64,000 nucleotides of DNA from Orrella dioscoreae (GCF_900089455.2 NZ_LT907988.1:3286001-3350000); one strand, 5' to 3'; shown: positions 34,899 to 43,880, counted from the stretch's first letter. The notes: generated by a model not told the origin, from the sequence alone. Made by a program: numbers and translations.

Positions 34899-36017
34899 TC
34901 AGGCCTTGTCCAGGCTCAAGTGCCGCAGATGGTTGTCCCAGGCCAGGCTGCGGGAGGGCGCCAGCACCGGCTTGCGGTCGCGGCCCGGCCCCGTGCGCAA
35001 CAGATCGCCGTGGCCGCTGCTGAGCAGGAAACCGCCGATGCCGTCCTGGGCCGCGCCGCAGCCGTCGGGCAGCAGCGTCTCGCCCAGTTGCCGCCCGGTG
35101 GCGGCGTCCCAATACAGCACCCTGCCGCCGACAGGGCTGGACGTGGCCATGATCGTCCCGCTGGCATCCGCGGCCACGGTGCCCACATAGTTCTCCATGC
35201 CGCGCAAGCCTTGCGGATCCCCCTCGAACAGCTCGGGCGCCCTGCCGCGCCGGTGCCGCCCGACCAGCGCCGGCCGCTCGGCCGCGGGACCGACGTATTG
35301 GCAGCCGAACCACACCGCGCCATCGCCCGCCAGCGCCAGGTGCCGCAGGGAGAGCTGGTGCAAGGCCGGCTCGAGCTCGGCCTTCCCGACGATCTCCCCG
35401 TGGGCCGTGTCCAGATAGGCCAGCGAGGGCCGCATGTCGGCCAGATTGAGTTCCAGCTTGCCGTAGTCGGGATGCGTCAGGATGCCGCCATTGGCCAGGC
35501 ACAGCGTGCGGCCGTCGGGCATCAGGATGATCTCGTGGGCGCCGATGCCGCCGCCATCGAATTCGCCCAGGCGGCGCCACTGCCCGCCAGGACTCGCGTC
35601 ATAGACGCCCACGACGCTGCGCCCGCCTTCGTAGTCGTTCTCGGTGGAAAACAGGCGGCTGCCGTCGGGCGAGAACACGCCATGGCCGAAGAAGTGCCGC
35701 CCTTCGGGCAAGGGCAAGGACCGGGGCGCCTGGCGCCCGCGCAGGTCGAAGGCCAGCGCATAGAAACCCGGCTGCCGCCCGAAGATCACGGCGCGCCCAC
35801 GCGCCGCGTCGATGGCGAAACTATGGCCGCGCTCGGGAAGCGCCACGGCGTGCGCGTCGCGGCCCATTGCATCCAGCAGCACGGCCTCGTATTGGCCGTC
35901 GCGCCGGCGCGAGGTCACGTAATGGTGAGCCACGGCGCTTTCGGGGCGGGCCCGGACCTGGCCCGGCAGACCCAGCATGGCGCCAGCCTTCAGGAGCTGC
36001 CTGCGGTCAATCGCCAT
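34899..36017 (-). CDS. DUF1513 beta-propeller-like protein with Tat-type leader
   Basis: A 372-residue exported protein. The N-terminus MAIDRRQLLKAGAMLGLPGQ carries a twin-arginine-like RRxLLK motif. The body shows repeated beta-strand units (HFFGHGVFSPDGSRLFSTEN, then GIGAHEIILMPDGRTLCLAN), consistent with a propeller. Proteins of this family occur with imelysins and di-heme proteins in iron-responsive operons; the molecular role is unknown. It is the last gene of the four-gene operon and overlaps the imelysin upstream by 11 nt. Confidence 0.88.
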   Translation of the reverse strand: MAIDRRQLLKAGAMLGLPGQVRARPESAVAHHYVTSRRRDGQYEAVLLDAMGRDAHAVALPERGHSFAIDAARGRAVIFGRQPGFYALAFDLRGRQAPRSLPLPEGRHFFGHGVFSPDGSRLFSTENDYEGGRSVVGVYDASPGGQWRRLGEFDGGGIGAHEIILMPDGRTLCLANGGILTHPDYGKLELNLADMRPSLAYLDTAHGEIVGKAELEPALHQLSLRHLALAGDGAVWFGCQYVGPAAERPALVGRHRRGRAPELFEGDPQGLRGMENYVGTVAADASGTIMATSSPVGGRVLYWDAATGRQLGETLLPDGCGAAQDGIGGFLLSSGHGDLLRTGPGRDRKPVLAPSRSLAWDNHLRHLSLDKA

Positions 36018-37095
36018 CGAGCGCGTTGAAACCGATGGTCACCCCCAGTTGCGGCGCGAGGTCCTGGTCCAGCAGGTCCTTGGCGTTCTTCAGCAGCAGC
36101 GTGGCCAGGGTCAGTTGCCGGCGTCCTTCCGGGTCCTGCAGGAGATCGCGCACCGGCGCCTTCAGGCTGCCCAGCACGTCCCGCAGTTGCACCAGCTCGC
36201 GCCTCAGCCCCTCGACCCGCCATGCCTCCTCGGCAGGCAACGCCCAGCCCGCGGCGTCGTGGAAGCGCAGCATGCTTGCCACCGAGGCCGCCAGGGCGGG
36301 CGCCGTCAGGCCGCTGCGCCAATAGGGCGCGCGACGCGCACGGCTGTCCTGGTAGGGCTCCGCCAGCACCGGCACCAGCTTCACGTCGCGTGCGAACTGC
36401 AGGCCCGTGGACAAGGCCTTGATGGCCTCGGCCGCCACTTCCCTCGGCGTGCGATACAGCGGATTGTCGGCCGCCGGCCGGGAAAACTGCCTGGCGTACT
36501 CGCCCTGCGCCGACCAGGCTTGCGCCAGGGCGCCGGTCTGCAGCGCCAGCGCGCCCGCGGCGGCCTGCGCATAGGCGCAGTCAGGCGCTTCGGCCCTGCC
36601 CTGCCTAGCGGCTTCCAGCACGCCGCCATCGCGATACAGCAGGAACTCCAGCGCGGGCAGGCCCTGCTGCGCCACGCTGCGCGCGGACAGCGCCTGCGCA
36701 TCCAGCGCCGTCACGGCCGGGTCCGCCAGCAAGCCCTGCACCTGGCGCGACATGACGCCGCGCGGGTCGGGCCAGAACGCGATGCGCTCGTAGCGATTGC
36801 CTTCGACCAGGGGGCCGAAGCGCAGGAACTCGACACCCGACCAGGCCAGCACGACGGACCGGAAGCGCGCCTGTACCGACTCTGCCGCCTTCGCCGCCGG
36901 CTGCTTGCACAGGGCATCCAAGGCCTGCGCCAGCGCGCGGGCATCGGCATCCAGGCGTTGCGTGGCGGGTGCGGCATACGTCGTGACGAGCCGCTGCCCC
37001 AAGTCCGCGGGGACCGCATCCTGCTGGGCCGCCGACGCCGCGCCGGCACCGGAGAGACTCATCACCAGCAAGACCAGGGAAAGACTACGCCGCAT
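36007..37095 (-). CDS. Imelysin-family periplasmic protein
   Basis: A 362-residue protein from the ATG at 37095, chosen for its AAGGAG site; an ATG six codons upstream is less likely. The signal peptide is clear (LSLVLLVMSLSGAGAASA). The imelysin fold is helical, with segments LVTTYAAPATQRLDADA and VVLAWSGVEFLRFGPL. The classical GxHxxE motif is not evident; the corresponding place reads GLPALEFLLYRDGG. It may thus be a non-metal-binding imelysin paralogue. It is third in an operon with the di-heme protein and a second imelysin. Confidence 0.87.
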   Translation of the reverse strand: MRRSLSLVLLVMSLSGAGAASAAQQDAVPADLGQRLVTTYAAPATQRLDADARALAQALDALCKQPAAKAAESVQARFRSVVLAWSGVEFLRFGPLVEGNRYERIAFWPDPRGVMSRQVQGLLADPAVTALDAQALSARSVAQQGLPALEFLLYRDGGVLEAARQGRAEAPDCAYAQAAAGALALQTGALAQAWSAQGEYARQFSRPAADNPLYRTPREVAAEAIKALSTGLQFARDVKLVPVLAEPYQDSRARRAPYWRSGLTAPALAASVASMLRFHDAAGWALPAEEAWRVEGLRRELVQLRDVLGSLKAPVRDLLQDPEGRRQLTLATLLLKNAKDLLDQDLAPQLGVTIGFNALDGD

Positions 37096-37138
37096 GCTCA
37101 CTCCTTCCTTCACGACAACACATCCACGGAAACCATGA

Positions 37139-38677
37139 CTACAGCGACTCCAGGAACCGGATCAGGTCCGCGCGTTCGTCCGGCGTCATCTTCACCACGC
37201 GATCACGCGCCGCCTGCGCTTCGCCGCCGTGCCACAGCACGGCCTCCAGCAGCGTGCGCGCGCGGCCATCGTGCAGCCAGCCTGCCGCCGGGTTCACCAT
37301 GCGCGTCAAGCCTATGCCCCATAGCGGTGGCGTGCGCCACTCGCGGCCATCCGCCGCGCCTTCCCCCTGGTGATCCGCCAGGCCTTCGCCCATGTCGTGC
37401 AGCAGCAGGTCGGTATAGGGCCAGATCAGCTGGAAACGGTGCTCCGGGCGCTCCGCGTCGCGGCGCGTGACGTACTTGGGCACGTGGCAGGCCACGCAAT
37501 TGCTTTCATAGAACAGCTTCTTGCCGGCCAGCACGCGCGCATCATCGGCATCGCGGCGCTGGGGCACGCCCAGGTTGCTGGAATAGATATCGACGAAATC
37601 CAGCAGTTCGCCCGGCACCTCGTGCTCGCCCAGATGGGCTTGGGCGCCGTGCGGCATGGCGCGGCAATCCGCCTGGGCCTGGGTGCAATCGCCATAATGA
37701 TCAGGCACCAGCGGCGTGGACAGCCCCATGTCGTGGGAGAACGCCACCGCGCTTTGCTGCATGACGGTGGGCTGGCCGGCCTTCCAGTTGAAGCGGCCCA
37801 GCACCTGCCGGCCCGTCTTCAGGTCCTTCACCCAATTGGCCCGTCCCGACACGCCGTCGCCGCGATTCGCGGCCACGTTCGCCAGGATGTCGTCTTCGTG
37901 GATGGCGCCCAGCAGGCCCAGCCCGATCATGGGCGGCGCCATGCGCGGCGACAGGCCCGTCTGCGGATGCAGCGGCCCATACGCCAGGTCGGTCACGCTG
38001 TATGCCGGGCGCATCAGCGTCACGCTTTCGCCGCCGTTCAGCGCCACCTCGATGGGGGTGTAGCGGATGGCGATGCTACCCTCGGCCGGCAGGCCGGGCA
38101 CGGCCAGGGTCTGCAGCTGATGGCCATAGACCGGGTCGGGCAGCGAGGCCAGTTCATTCACGCCGGGACCGGTGCGCGTGGTCGTCGAGCTGGGAATGGA
38201 CAGGCGCAGCAGCAGGCCGACGGTGTCGCTGCGTTCAGGCGTGGAGAAGGCCGGCGCGGTGCCGCGGCCGTCCTTCACATGACAGGCCTGACAGGACCGC
38301 GCATTGAACAGCGGCCCCAGGCCGTCCGACGCCTGCGTCGACGACGGCGAGGACACCCAGTCCTTGCGGAACAGGCCATTGCCGATCAGGAAGGCCTGGC
38401 GCCCTTCGAAATCCAGGTTGCCCGCCGGATGGGAAAAGATGTCCGGATTGAGCAGCTTGTTGTTGATGGTGCCCGCCCCCGCCTGCATGACCTCGAAGCG
38501 CTCGGGCGCCGAGAAGTCCTTGGCGGGTGCGGTGACCGTGCGCACGCGCGCACGGTCCGCCTTGCTGAGATCGGCGCGCTCGGCGCCGGCGCTCGTCCCG
38601 GTCCACAGCAGGCCCGCAAGCAGCAGGCCTGCCACCCGCGCGGACGCGGGCGAGCGAAAACGGCTGGATTGCGGCAT
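37139..38677 (-). CDS. Di-heme oxidoreductase-like protein (DUF1111)
   Basis: A 512-residue exported c-type cytochrome-like protein. Two heme-attachment motifs are visible: CQACH (about residue 135) and CVACH (about 390). The signal peptide is VAGLLLAGLLWTGTSAGA. The family is annotated as putative thiol oxidoreductase, but its substrate is not established. The ATG directly follows the stop of the upstream imelysin gene (TAA-ATG), so the two are coupled. Together with the imelysins it suggests periplasmic iron redox chemistry or uptake. Confidence 0.9.
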   Translation of the reverse strand: MPQSSRFRSPASARVAGLLLAGLLWTGTSAGAERADLSKADRARVRTVTAPAKDFSAPERFEVMQAGAGTINNKLLNPDIFSHPAGNLDFEGRQAFLIGNGLFRKDWVSSPSSTQASDGLGPLFNARSCQACHVKDGRGTAPAFSTPERSDTVGLLLRLSIPSSTTTRTGPGVNELASLPDPVYGHQLQTLAVPGLPAEGSIAIRYTPIEVALNGGESVTLMRPAYSVTDLAYGPLHPQTGLSPRMAPPMIGLGLLGAIHEDDILANVAANRGDGVSGRANWVKDLKTGRQVLGRFNWKAGQPTVMQQSAVAFSHDMGLSTPLVPDHYGDCTQAQADCRAMPHGAQAHLGEHEVPGELLDFVDIYSSNLGVPQRRDADDARVLAGKKLFYESNCVACHVPKYVTRRDAERPEHRFQLIWPYTDLLLHDMGEGLADHQGEGAADGREWRTPPLWGIGLTRMVNPAAGWLHDGRARTLLEAVLWHGGEAQAARDRVVKMTPDERADLIRFLESL

Positions 38678-39976
38678 TTACTCGAACACGGCAGACGGGT
38701 TGTCCAGGCTGTCGGAGCCCTCCAGCTCGATGTCGCCCAGGTCCAGCTTGGCGATGACGCGCTCGATGCTGCGGGTCTGCTCGACCAGCGCGTCGATGGC
38801 GGCCTGCACCGTGGCATTGCCCTCGGCATTGCCCTGGGCAATCATCTGGTCATAGGTCTCGACCGTCTCGGCGCGGGTCTTCATGGCCTGCATGGCGCGG
38901 CGCGTGGCTTCCAGCTTGCCGCGCATTTCCTTGTCCAGCGCCGGATCGGCCGCCTTCACCAGTTCGGACAGGCTTGCGCCCTTCACTTCCTTGCCATCGA
39001 CACGCTTGTAGCGGCCTTCGTACACGTTGATCATGCCGATCTGGTTGTAGAAGTGCGAGTTGTGCGTGTTGTCCGAGAAGCAGTCGTGCTCTTCCTCGGG
39101 GTCGTTCAGCATCAGGCCGAGCTTCATGCGCTCGCCGGCCAGCTCGCCATAGGACAGGCTGCCCAGGCCGGTCAGCATGGCCACCAGGCCCGCCTTGGGA
39201 TCCGGCTCGACGCCCTTGCGGGCCTCGCCGTTCTTCTGCCATGCGGCCACGATGTCCTTCAGGTCGGACAGCAGCAGCGAACTCACGGCCTTCAGGAACT
39301 CGGCGCGGCGCTCGCAGTTGCCGCCGGTGCACTGCTTGGCATCGAAATCGGTGTAGGGACGATTGCCCGCGTGACGCTCCTGCGGCGTGCCCTTGCGGTC
39401 CTTGGGCGCCGGGCCCGTGCCGTTCAGGTCCTGGCCCCACAGCAGGAATTCGATGGCGTGGTAACCCGTCGCCACGTTGGCCTCATTGCCATCGGCTTCA
39501 TGCAGGGTCTCGCGCAGCAGTTCAGGGGTGATGCGGCTGGCGTCGATCTGCTTGCCGCCCACCGAGATCTTCGGGTTCGCGATGACGTTCACGACGTAAT
39601 AGGCGTTGGCGTCGGACTCCTTGCCATACGAGGCATCGACGTAGTCGATCATGCCTTCGTCCAGCGGCCAGGCATTGACCTTGCCTTCCCAGTCATCGAC
39701 CACCGGGTTGCCGAAACGGAAGGCTTCGCTTTGCTGGTAGGGCACGCGCGCGGCCAGCCAGGCGCGGCGCGCCTCGGTCAGCGTGGTTTCGCTGGGCTTG
39801 GCGATCAGGGCGTCGATGGCCTTGTCCAGCGTCTGCGCGGTGGACAAGGCGTCTTCATAGGTGGCCAGCGCAATGTCCGCATAGGTGGTGACGACCGCTT
39901 TGGGTGCGGGGGCCGACATGGCTGGCGTCGCGGCCAGCATGGCAGCCAGGGCGGCGGCGAGGACGGTATTGCGCAT
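38678..39976 (-). CDS. Imelysin-family protein with HxxE motif
   Basis: The first gene of the operon, 432 residues from the ATG at 39976, which has an AGGAGA site. The open frame continues to 40159 but lacks any signal before this ATG. The signal peptide is VLAAALAAMLAATPAMSA. The motif GYHAIEFLLWGQD contains the GxHxxE of imelysin metallo-domains. Other family segments are DYVDASYGKESDANAYY and SFYNQIG-like (HNSHFYNQIGMINVYEGRY). Homologues (IrpA, ICMP) are iron-regulated and outer-surface or periplasmic. Confidence 0.92.
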   Translation of the reverse strand: MRNTVLAAALAAMLAATPAMSAPAPKAVVTTYADIALATYEDALSTAQTLDKAIDALIAKPSETTLTEARRAWLAARVPYQQSEAFRFGNPVVDDWEGKVNAWPLDEGMIDYVDASYGKESDANAYYVVNVIANPKISVGGKQIDASRITPELLRETLHEADGNEANVATGYHAIEFLLWGQDLNGTGPAPKDRKGTPQERHAGNRPYTDFDAKQCTGGNCERRAEFLKAVSSLLLSDLKDIVAAWQKNGEARKGVEPDPKAGLVAMLTGLGSLSYGELAGERMKLGLMLNDPEEEHDCFSDNTHNSHFYNQIGMINVYEGRYKRVDGKEVKGASLSELVKAADPALDKEMRGKLEATRRAMQAMKTRAETVETYDQMIAQGNAEGNATVQAAIDALVEQTRSIERVIAKLDLGDIELEGSDSLDNPSAVFE

Positions 39977-40126
39977 GGGACTTTCTCCTGTCGTGACGGA
40001 ATGGCCGTGGCGGCTGTCGGCGATAGGCATCACGCCCGGCGTCCACGCAGTGCACGCTCCCCTCCCCGCAGCCGGATGGTCGCGCCTTGTGGTTTCGAAA
40101 CCGGGGCGCCTTGATCGGGCGTAATT

Positions 40127-40145
40127 GTAAACAGTTTTCGTTTTC
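40127..40145 (-). promoter_or_regulatory. Weak Fur-box-like element upstream of the imelysin operon
   Basis: On the minus strand the 19-mer GAAAACGAAAACTGTTTAC lies about 150 bp before the first imelysin ATG. Aligned with GATAATGATAATCATTATC it matches 11 of 19 positions, mostly in the G-A-x-A-A hexamer repeats. The score is low; the idea rests on the iron-regulated nature of the family. Confidence 0.25.
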
Positions 40146-40329
40146 TTTTTCAGCTGCAAGTCAGTTGCCGTTTTTGCGCGAGCGCAAACAGGCGGCCACG
40201 GTCACGCGGCCAGACATGAATGGTTTTGTCATCCCTGAAGGCCGTGCCACGCTCTACACTCGGTTGACCGTCGCCGCGTGCCTGGCGTGGCGGCGCGCTC
40301 CCCCTTCACCCAGCAAGAGGAAGAAACGC

Positions 40330-40884
40330 ATGAGCAACCATAGCATCGCCGTCCTGGTCGGCAGCCTGCGCGCCGACTCGTCCAACAAGAAGCTCGCCCG
40401 CGCGATCGAACGACTCGCGCCCAAGGACGTCTCCTTCCAGTACGCGGACATCGGCGCCCTTCCCCTCTACAACCAGGATGACGAGCAACCTTTGCCTGAG
40501 CCCGTGGCCGACTTCAAGGCGCTGGTCAACGCCGCCCACGGCGTGCTGTTCGTCACGCCCGAATACAACCGCTCCATTCCGGGCGTGTTGAAGAACGCCA
40601 TCGACTGGGGCTCTCGTCCTTACGGCAAGAGCTCCTGGGCTGGCAGGCCCTCGGCGGTGATCGGCACTTCGCCCGGCGCCACCGGCACGGCCATGGCCCA
40701 ACAGCACCTGCGCAATATCCTGGCAGGCCAGGGCTCCCCTACGTTGACCACGCCGGAAGCCTTCCTGCAATTCAAGGAAGACCTCATCGATGACCAGCAT
40801 GCCTTCACCAATGCCGGTACGCGCGATTTCGTCCAAGGCTGGCTGAACCGCTACCTGGAATGGGTGCGGAAGTTGTCCGCTTGA
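40330..40884 (+). CDS. NADPH-dependent FMN reductase family protein
   Basis: Flavodoxin-like quinone/chromate-type reductase, 184 residues from the ATG at 40330 with an AGAGGAAG site. The N-terminal AVLVGSLRADSSNKKLARA is the FMN phosphate loop, and VLFVTPEYNRSIPGVLKNAI, followed by DWGSRP, is the family signature. Such enzymes reduce quinones or other electrophiles at the expense of NADPH and help against oxidative stress. It stands alone; a large hairpin lies downstream. Confidence 0.92.
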   Translation: MSNHSIAVLVGSLRADSSNKKLARAIERLAPKDVSFQYADIGALPLYNQDDEQPLPEPVADFKALVNAAHGVLFVTPEYNRSIPGVLKNAIDWGSRPYGKSSWAGRPSAVIGTSPGATGTAMAQQHLRNILAGQGSPTLTTPEAFLQFKEDLIDDQHAFTNAGTRDFVQGWLNRYLEWVRKLSA

Positions 40885-40907
40885 TGTCCACGTCGTCGCC
40901 GACAGGC

Positions 40908-41142
40908 TTGTCCACAGCGACTGTGGAAAAGCCTATGGACAGCCTTTGGGCAGCCCGGAAATCCCCTTATGCGACAAGTATTTGAAACCTGCGGTCAAAA
41001 ACGGCTCATCGCCGCTTTTTGACCGCCTTTCTCCCTGGTTCCGGCACTTTTCCCCAGCCGTCGTCCCAATGGACGGGATTATCCTCGGATGAAACCCTCC
41101 CTTGCGGGAAATGCTAGGGTTATCCCTGAAAAATGTGGACAA
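40908..41142. other. Gene-free spacer with DnaA-box-like 9-mers
   Basis: The 381-bp gap between the FMN reductase and amn holds no gene. It carries TTGTCCACA (40908-40916) and TGTGGACAA (41134-41142), each one mismatch from a DnaA box. A 7-bp palindrome TCCACAG-CGA-CTGTGGA lies at 40911-40927. TTATCC also occurs near 41088 and 41120. The meaning is unclear. Confidence 0.35.
40991..41026 (+). terminator. Long hairpin, probable terminator of the FMN reductase gene
   Basis: GCGGTCAAAAACGGC pairs with GCCGCTTTTTGACCGC (15 bp, one bulged C) around a TCATC loop. TTTCTCCC follows. It is not canonical, as the T run is inside the stem. Confidence 0.45.
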
Positions 41143-41208
41143 CCCTTTGGACATGTTCAGAGCAGTTGTCATTTTTCGTTAAGTTTCAACGCCTTGCTTA
41201 GACAGCGC

Positions 41209-41239
41209 AAAAAAAGGGCACACGTGTGACAGTGTGCCC
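41209..41239 (-). terminator. Rho-independent terminator after amn
   Basis: Stem GGGCACAC / GTGTGCCC (41216-41223 with 41232-41239), followed on the minus strand by T7; 26 nt beyond the amn stop. Confidence 0.85.
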
Positions 41240-41265
41240 AATCCTTGCGCAGTCAAGACCCGTTC

Positions 41266-42765
41266 CTATTGGAAGGCGGTCTCCATGAAACTGCGCAGCT
41301 TGCGCGAGTGCAGGCGCTCGGGCGGCATCTCGCGCAGCAGCTCCAGGGCCCGCATGCCGATTTCCAGATGCTGCGACACCTGGCGCTGGTAGAACGCCGT
41401 CGCCATGCCGGGCAGTTTCAGCTCTCCATGCAGCGGCTTGTCGGACACGCACAGCAAGGTACCGTAAGGCACCCGGAAGCGGAAACCGTTAGCCGCGATG
41501 GTGGCCGACTCCATGTCCAGGGCAATGGCGCGTGACTGCGAGAAACGCTGCACGGGCTCGAGGTGATCGCGCAGTTCCCAGTTGCGGTTGTCGATGGTGG
41601 CAACCGTGCCGGTGCGCATGATTCGCTTCAGGTCCCAGCCCGACAGCCCCGCCACCTCTTCGACCGCCTGTTCCAGCGCAACCTGCACTTCCGCCAGCGG
41701 CGGCAGCGGCACCCAGGTGGGAAGGTCGGCGTCCAGCACGTGGTCTTCCCGCACATAGCCATGTGCCAGCACATAGTCGCCCAGGCGCTGGGAGGTGCGT
41801 AGCCCCGCGCAATGCCCCAGCATCAGCCAGGCGTGCGGGCGCAGCACGGCCACGTGATCGGTGATGGTCTTGGCGTTGGAGGGCCCCACGCCGATGTTGA
41901 TGACGGTGATGCCCGAATGGCCGGGGCGCACCAGGTGGTAGGCCGGCATCTGCGGCAGGCGCGCCAGCGGCTGGCCTTGCGAGGGCTGGCTGTCGCCGCG
42001 GCGCGTGACGAGATTGCCGGGCTCGATCAGCGCCTCGTACGGGCCCTCGCCCGTCGCCATCTGGGCGCGGGCGCGAGCGCAGAACTCATCGACATAGAAC
42101 TGGTAGTTGGTGAAGAGGACGAAGTTCTGGAAATGCGCCGGCGCCGTGGCGGTGTAGTGCTGCAGGCGGTGCAGCGAATAATCCACACGCGGCGCGGTGA
42201 AGGGCGCCAGCGGCCGGGGCTCGTCTTCACGCCCGCGCCAGGTCCCGTTGACGATGGCATCGTCCGTCACGGTCAGGTCCGGCACGTCGAACACGTCGCG
42301 CAAGGGCCGCGACAGCGTCTCGATGCGCACCCCCTCCACGAACGTCCCTTCGGAGAAGGCAAAGTGCAGCGGCATCGGCGTATCGGACTCGCCGATCTCG
42401 ACCGGCACGCCATGATGGTGGATGAGCTGGCCGATCTGTTCCTTCAGGTATTCGAAGAACAGCGTGGGCTGCGTGACGGTGGTTTGGAACCGTCCGGGAT
42501 CGTCCACATGGCCGTAGGACAGGCGGCTGTCGATGGGGTCGTAGGTCTGGACCTCGAACCGGATGGCCGGATAGCAGGCCCTGACGCGCCCTTCGGCCGG
42601 CGCCTTGCCCTGCACGTAATCCTGGAAGGCCTGCCGCAGGAAAGCGGCGCTGCGGCCATACAACTCGACCAGCCTTTCCACCGCCTGCTGCGGATCCCGA
42701 TAGGATTGGAAGGGCGCGGGCGCCGGGCTCAGTATGACCTCGGGACGTCTCGTAAACGCATGCAT
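41266..42765 (-). CDS. amn: AMP nucleosidase
   Basis: Hydrolyses AMP to adenine and ribose 5-phosphate. It has 499 residues from the ATG at 42765 (MHAFTRRPEV); the frame is open to a GTG at 42840, but a TATAAT (42805-42810) between the two favours the shorter form. The N-terminal half is the AMP nucleosidase-specific regulatory domain. The C-terminal half has the nucleoside-phosphorylase fold with INIGVGPSNAKTITDHVAVL and ALDMESATIAANGF. The length agrees with E. coli Amn (484 aa). Confidence 0.93.
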   Translation of the reverse strand: MHAFTRRPEVILSPAPAPFQSYRDPQQAVERLVELYGRSAAFLRQAFQDYVQGKAPAEGRVRACYPAIRFEVQTYDPIDSRLSYGHVDDPGRFQTTVTQPTLFFEYLKEQIGQLIHHHGVPVEIGESDTPMPLHFAFSEGTFVEGVRIETLSRPLRDVFDVPDLTVTDDAIVNGTWRGREDEPRPLAPFTAPRVDYSLHRLQHYTATAPAHFQNFVLFTNYQFYVDEFCARARAQMATGEGPYEALIEPGNLVTRRGDSQPSQGQPLARLPQMPAYHLVRPGHSGITVINIGVGPSNAKTITDHVAVLRPHAWLMLGHCAGLRTSQRLGDYVLAHGYVREDHVLDADLPTWVPLPPLAEVQVALEQAVEEVAGLSGWDLKRIMRTGTVATIDNRNWELRDHLEPVQRFSQSRAIALDMESATIAANGFRFRVPYGTLLCVSDKPLHGELKLPGMATAFYQRQVSQHLEIGMRALELLREMPPERLHSRKLRSFMETAFQ

Positions 42766-42804
42766 ATCCAGTGTGTCCGCCTCGGGTTGCTTTGGGGCTG
42801 GATC

Positions 42805-42810
42805 ATTATA
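42805..42810 (-). promoter_or_regulatory. Candidate -10 element for amn
   Basis: A perfect TATAAT on the minus strand, about 40 nt upstream of the amn ATG at 42765. No good -35 hexamer is seen at the right spacing. Confidence 0.35.
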
Positions 42811-42846
42811 GGCACGGGCCGGTGACCGCTCCTTTGCCACGATACG

Positions 42847-43752
42847 TCATGCCGCGGGCGTGGCCACCATGCCCTGGGCGAAATGTATCGCCAGGAAATC
42901 CAGCATGGAACGCAGGGTGGCGGGCATGTGCCGGCGCGATGCATAGACCGCATGGAAATAGGTGTCCACTGGCCGGTGCGCCGGCAGCAGCGCCACCAGC
43001 GCGCCATCGTCCAGCCGCGCCTGGGCCAGATAGGCGGGCAACATCGCCACACCTGCCCCCGCCACCGCCGAGGCGCACACGGACAGCGCATCGTTGGCGC
43101 TGAAATTGCCACGCACCGCCACCTGCAAGGGCTCACCCTCGCGCAGGAACTCCCAGACGCTGCTGCCGTAATACGCGTGGGTCAGGCAGTTGTGCCCAGC
43201 GAGGTCCTGCGGCTGGACGGGCGTGCCATGCTCCCGCAGGTAGGCCGGCGCCGCGCACACCACGGACTCGCAGACCGCCAGCTTGCGGGCGATCAGGTTC
43301 GGATCGATCTCGCGGCTGATGCGCAAGGCCAGGTCGATGCGCTCCTGCACCAGGTCGACCTTGCGGTCCACCAGCAGCAACTCGACCGAGACCGCCGGAT
43401 GCTGGCGCTGATACAGGGCGACCGCCCGGGACAGGCGGGCGTAGCCCAGGGAATTGCTGGCGGTGATGCGCAGCAGCCCGCGCGGCGCGTCCTCCCGGCT
43501 GGCGCCGGCAGCCCGGATCTCTCCGCCCAGGGCCAGCACCTGGCGGCAGCGCGGCAAGGCCTCCGCGCCCGCGGCGGTCAGGCTCAGCTTGCGGGTCGTG
43601 CGGTGCAGCAGCCTGGCACCCACCCAGCCCTCCAGGTCGGCCAGGTGGCGCGACACCACCGGACGGGACAGTCCCAGCCTGTCGGCGGCGGCGGATTGGC
43701 TGCCGCCATCGACCACGGCGACAAAGACTTGCATGGCGGTAAGACGATCCAT
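42847..43752 (-). CDS. LysR-family transcriptional regulator
   Basis: A 301-residue LTTR. The N-terminal winged HTH is typical: MDRLTAMQVFVAVVDGGSQS, then AADRLGLSRPVVSRHLADLE. The co-inducer domain follows (APRGLLRITASNSLGYARLS). It is divergent from an NAD(P)-binding oxidoreductase gene with 128 bp between them. The spacer contains a TTGTT-N11-AACAA dyad 12 nt from its own start, so auto- and cross-regulation is likely. The inducer is unknown. Confidence 0.93.
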   Translation of the reverse strand: MDRLTAMQVFVAVVDGGSQSAAADRLGLSRPVVSRHLADLEGWVGARLLHRTTRKLSLTAAGAEALPRCRQVLALGGEIRAAGASREDAPRGLLRITASNSLGYARLSRAVALYQRQHPAVSVELLLVDRKVDLVQERIDLALRISREIDPNLIARKLAVCESVVCAAPAYLREHGTPVQPQDLAGHNCLTHAYYGSSVWEFLREGEPLQVAVRGNFSANDALSVCASAVAGAGVAMLPAYLAQARLDDGALVALLPAHRPVDTYFHAVYASRRHMPATLRSMLDFLAIHFAQGMVATPAA

Positions 43753-43763
43753 GGGGCGCCCTA

Positions 43764-43784
43764 TTGTTTTTGATATCGGAACAA
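43764..43784. promoter_or_regulatory. LysR-type operator (T-N11-A dyad)
   Basis: TTGTT-N11-AACAA, a perfect 5-bp dyad with the classical LTTR geometry, lies in the spacer between the divergent LysR gene and the oxidoreductase gene. Confidence 0.6.
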
Positions 43785-43880
43785 ATAAATGTCAATTGCC
43801 GGCTATTTTGCGCGGTTTTCCGGAACTAAGCTTGTTTCACCGCTGGCGATGCCAGCCTTGAACCGACTACGGAGAATGCC

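Noticed and set aside
37370-40114. A 914-codon plus-strand open frame opposite the di-heme and imelysin genes
   Set aside because: Antisense shadow of high-GC coding sequence: composition is rich in Arg/Ala/Gly/His without domains, while the minus strand encodes signal peptides, CxxCH and HxxE motifs.
39977-40159. N-terminal extension of the first imelysin to 40159
   Set aside because: The extension lacks a signal peptide, crosses the promoter region and is not family-like; the ATG at 39976 has a ribosome-binding site and an immediate signal peptide.
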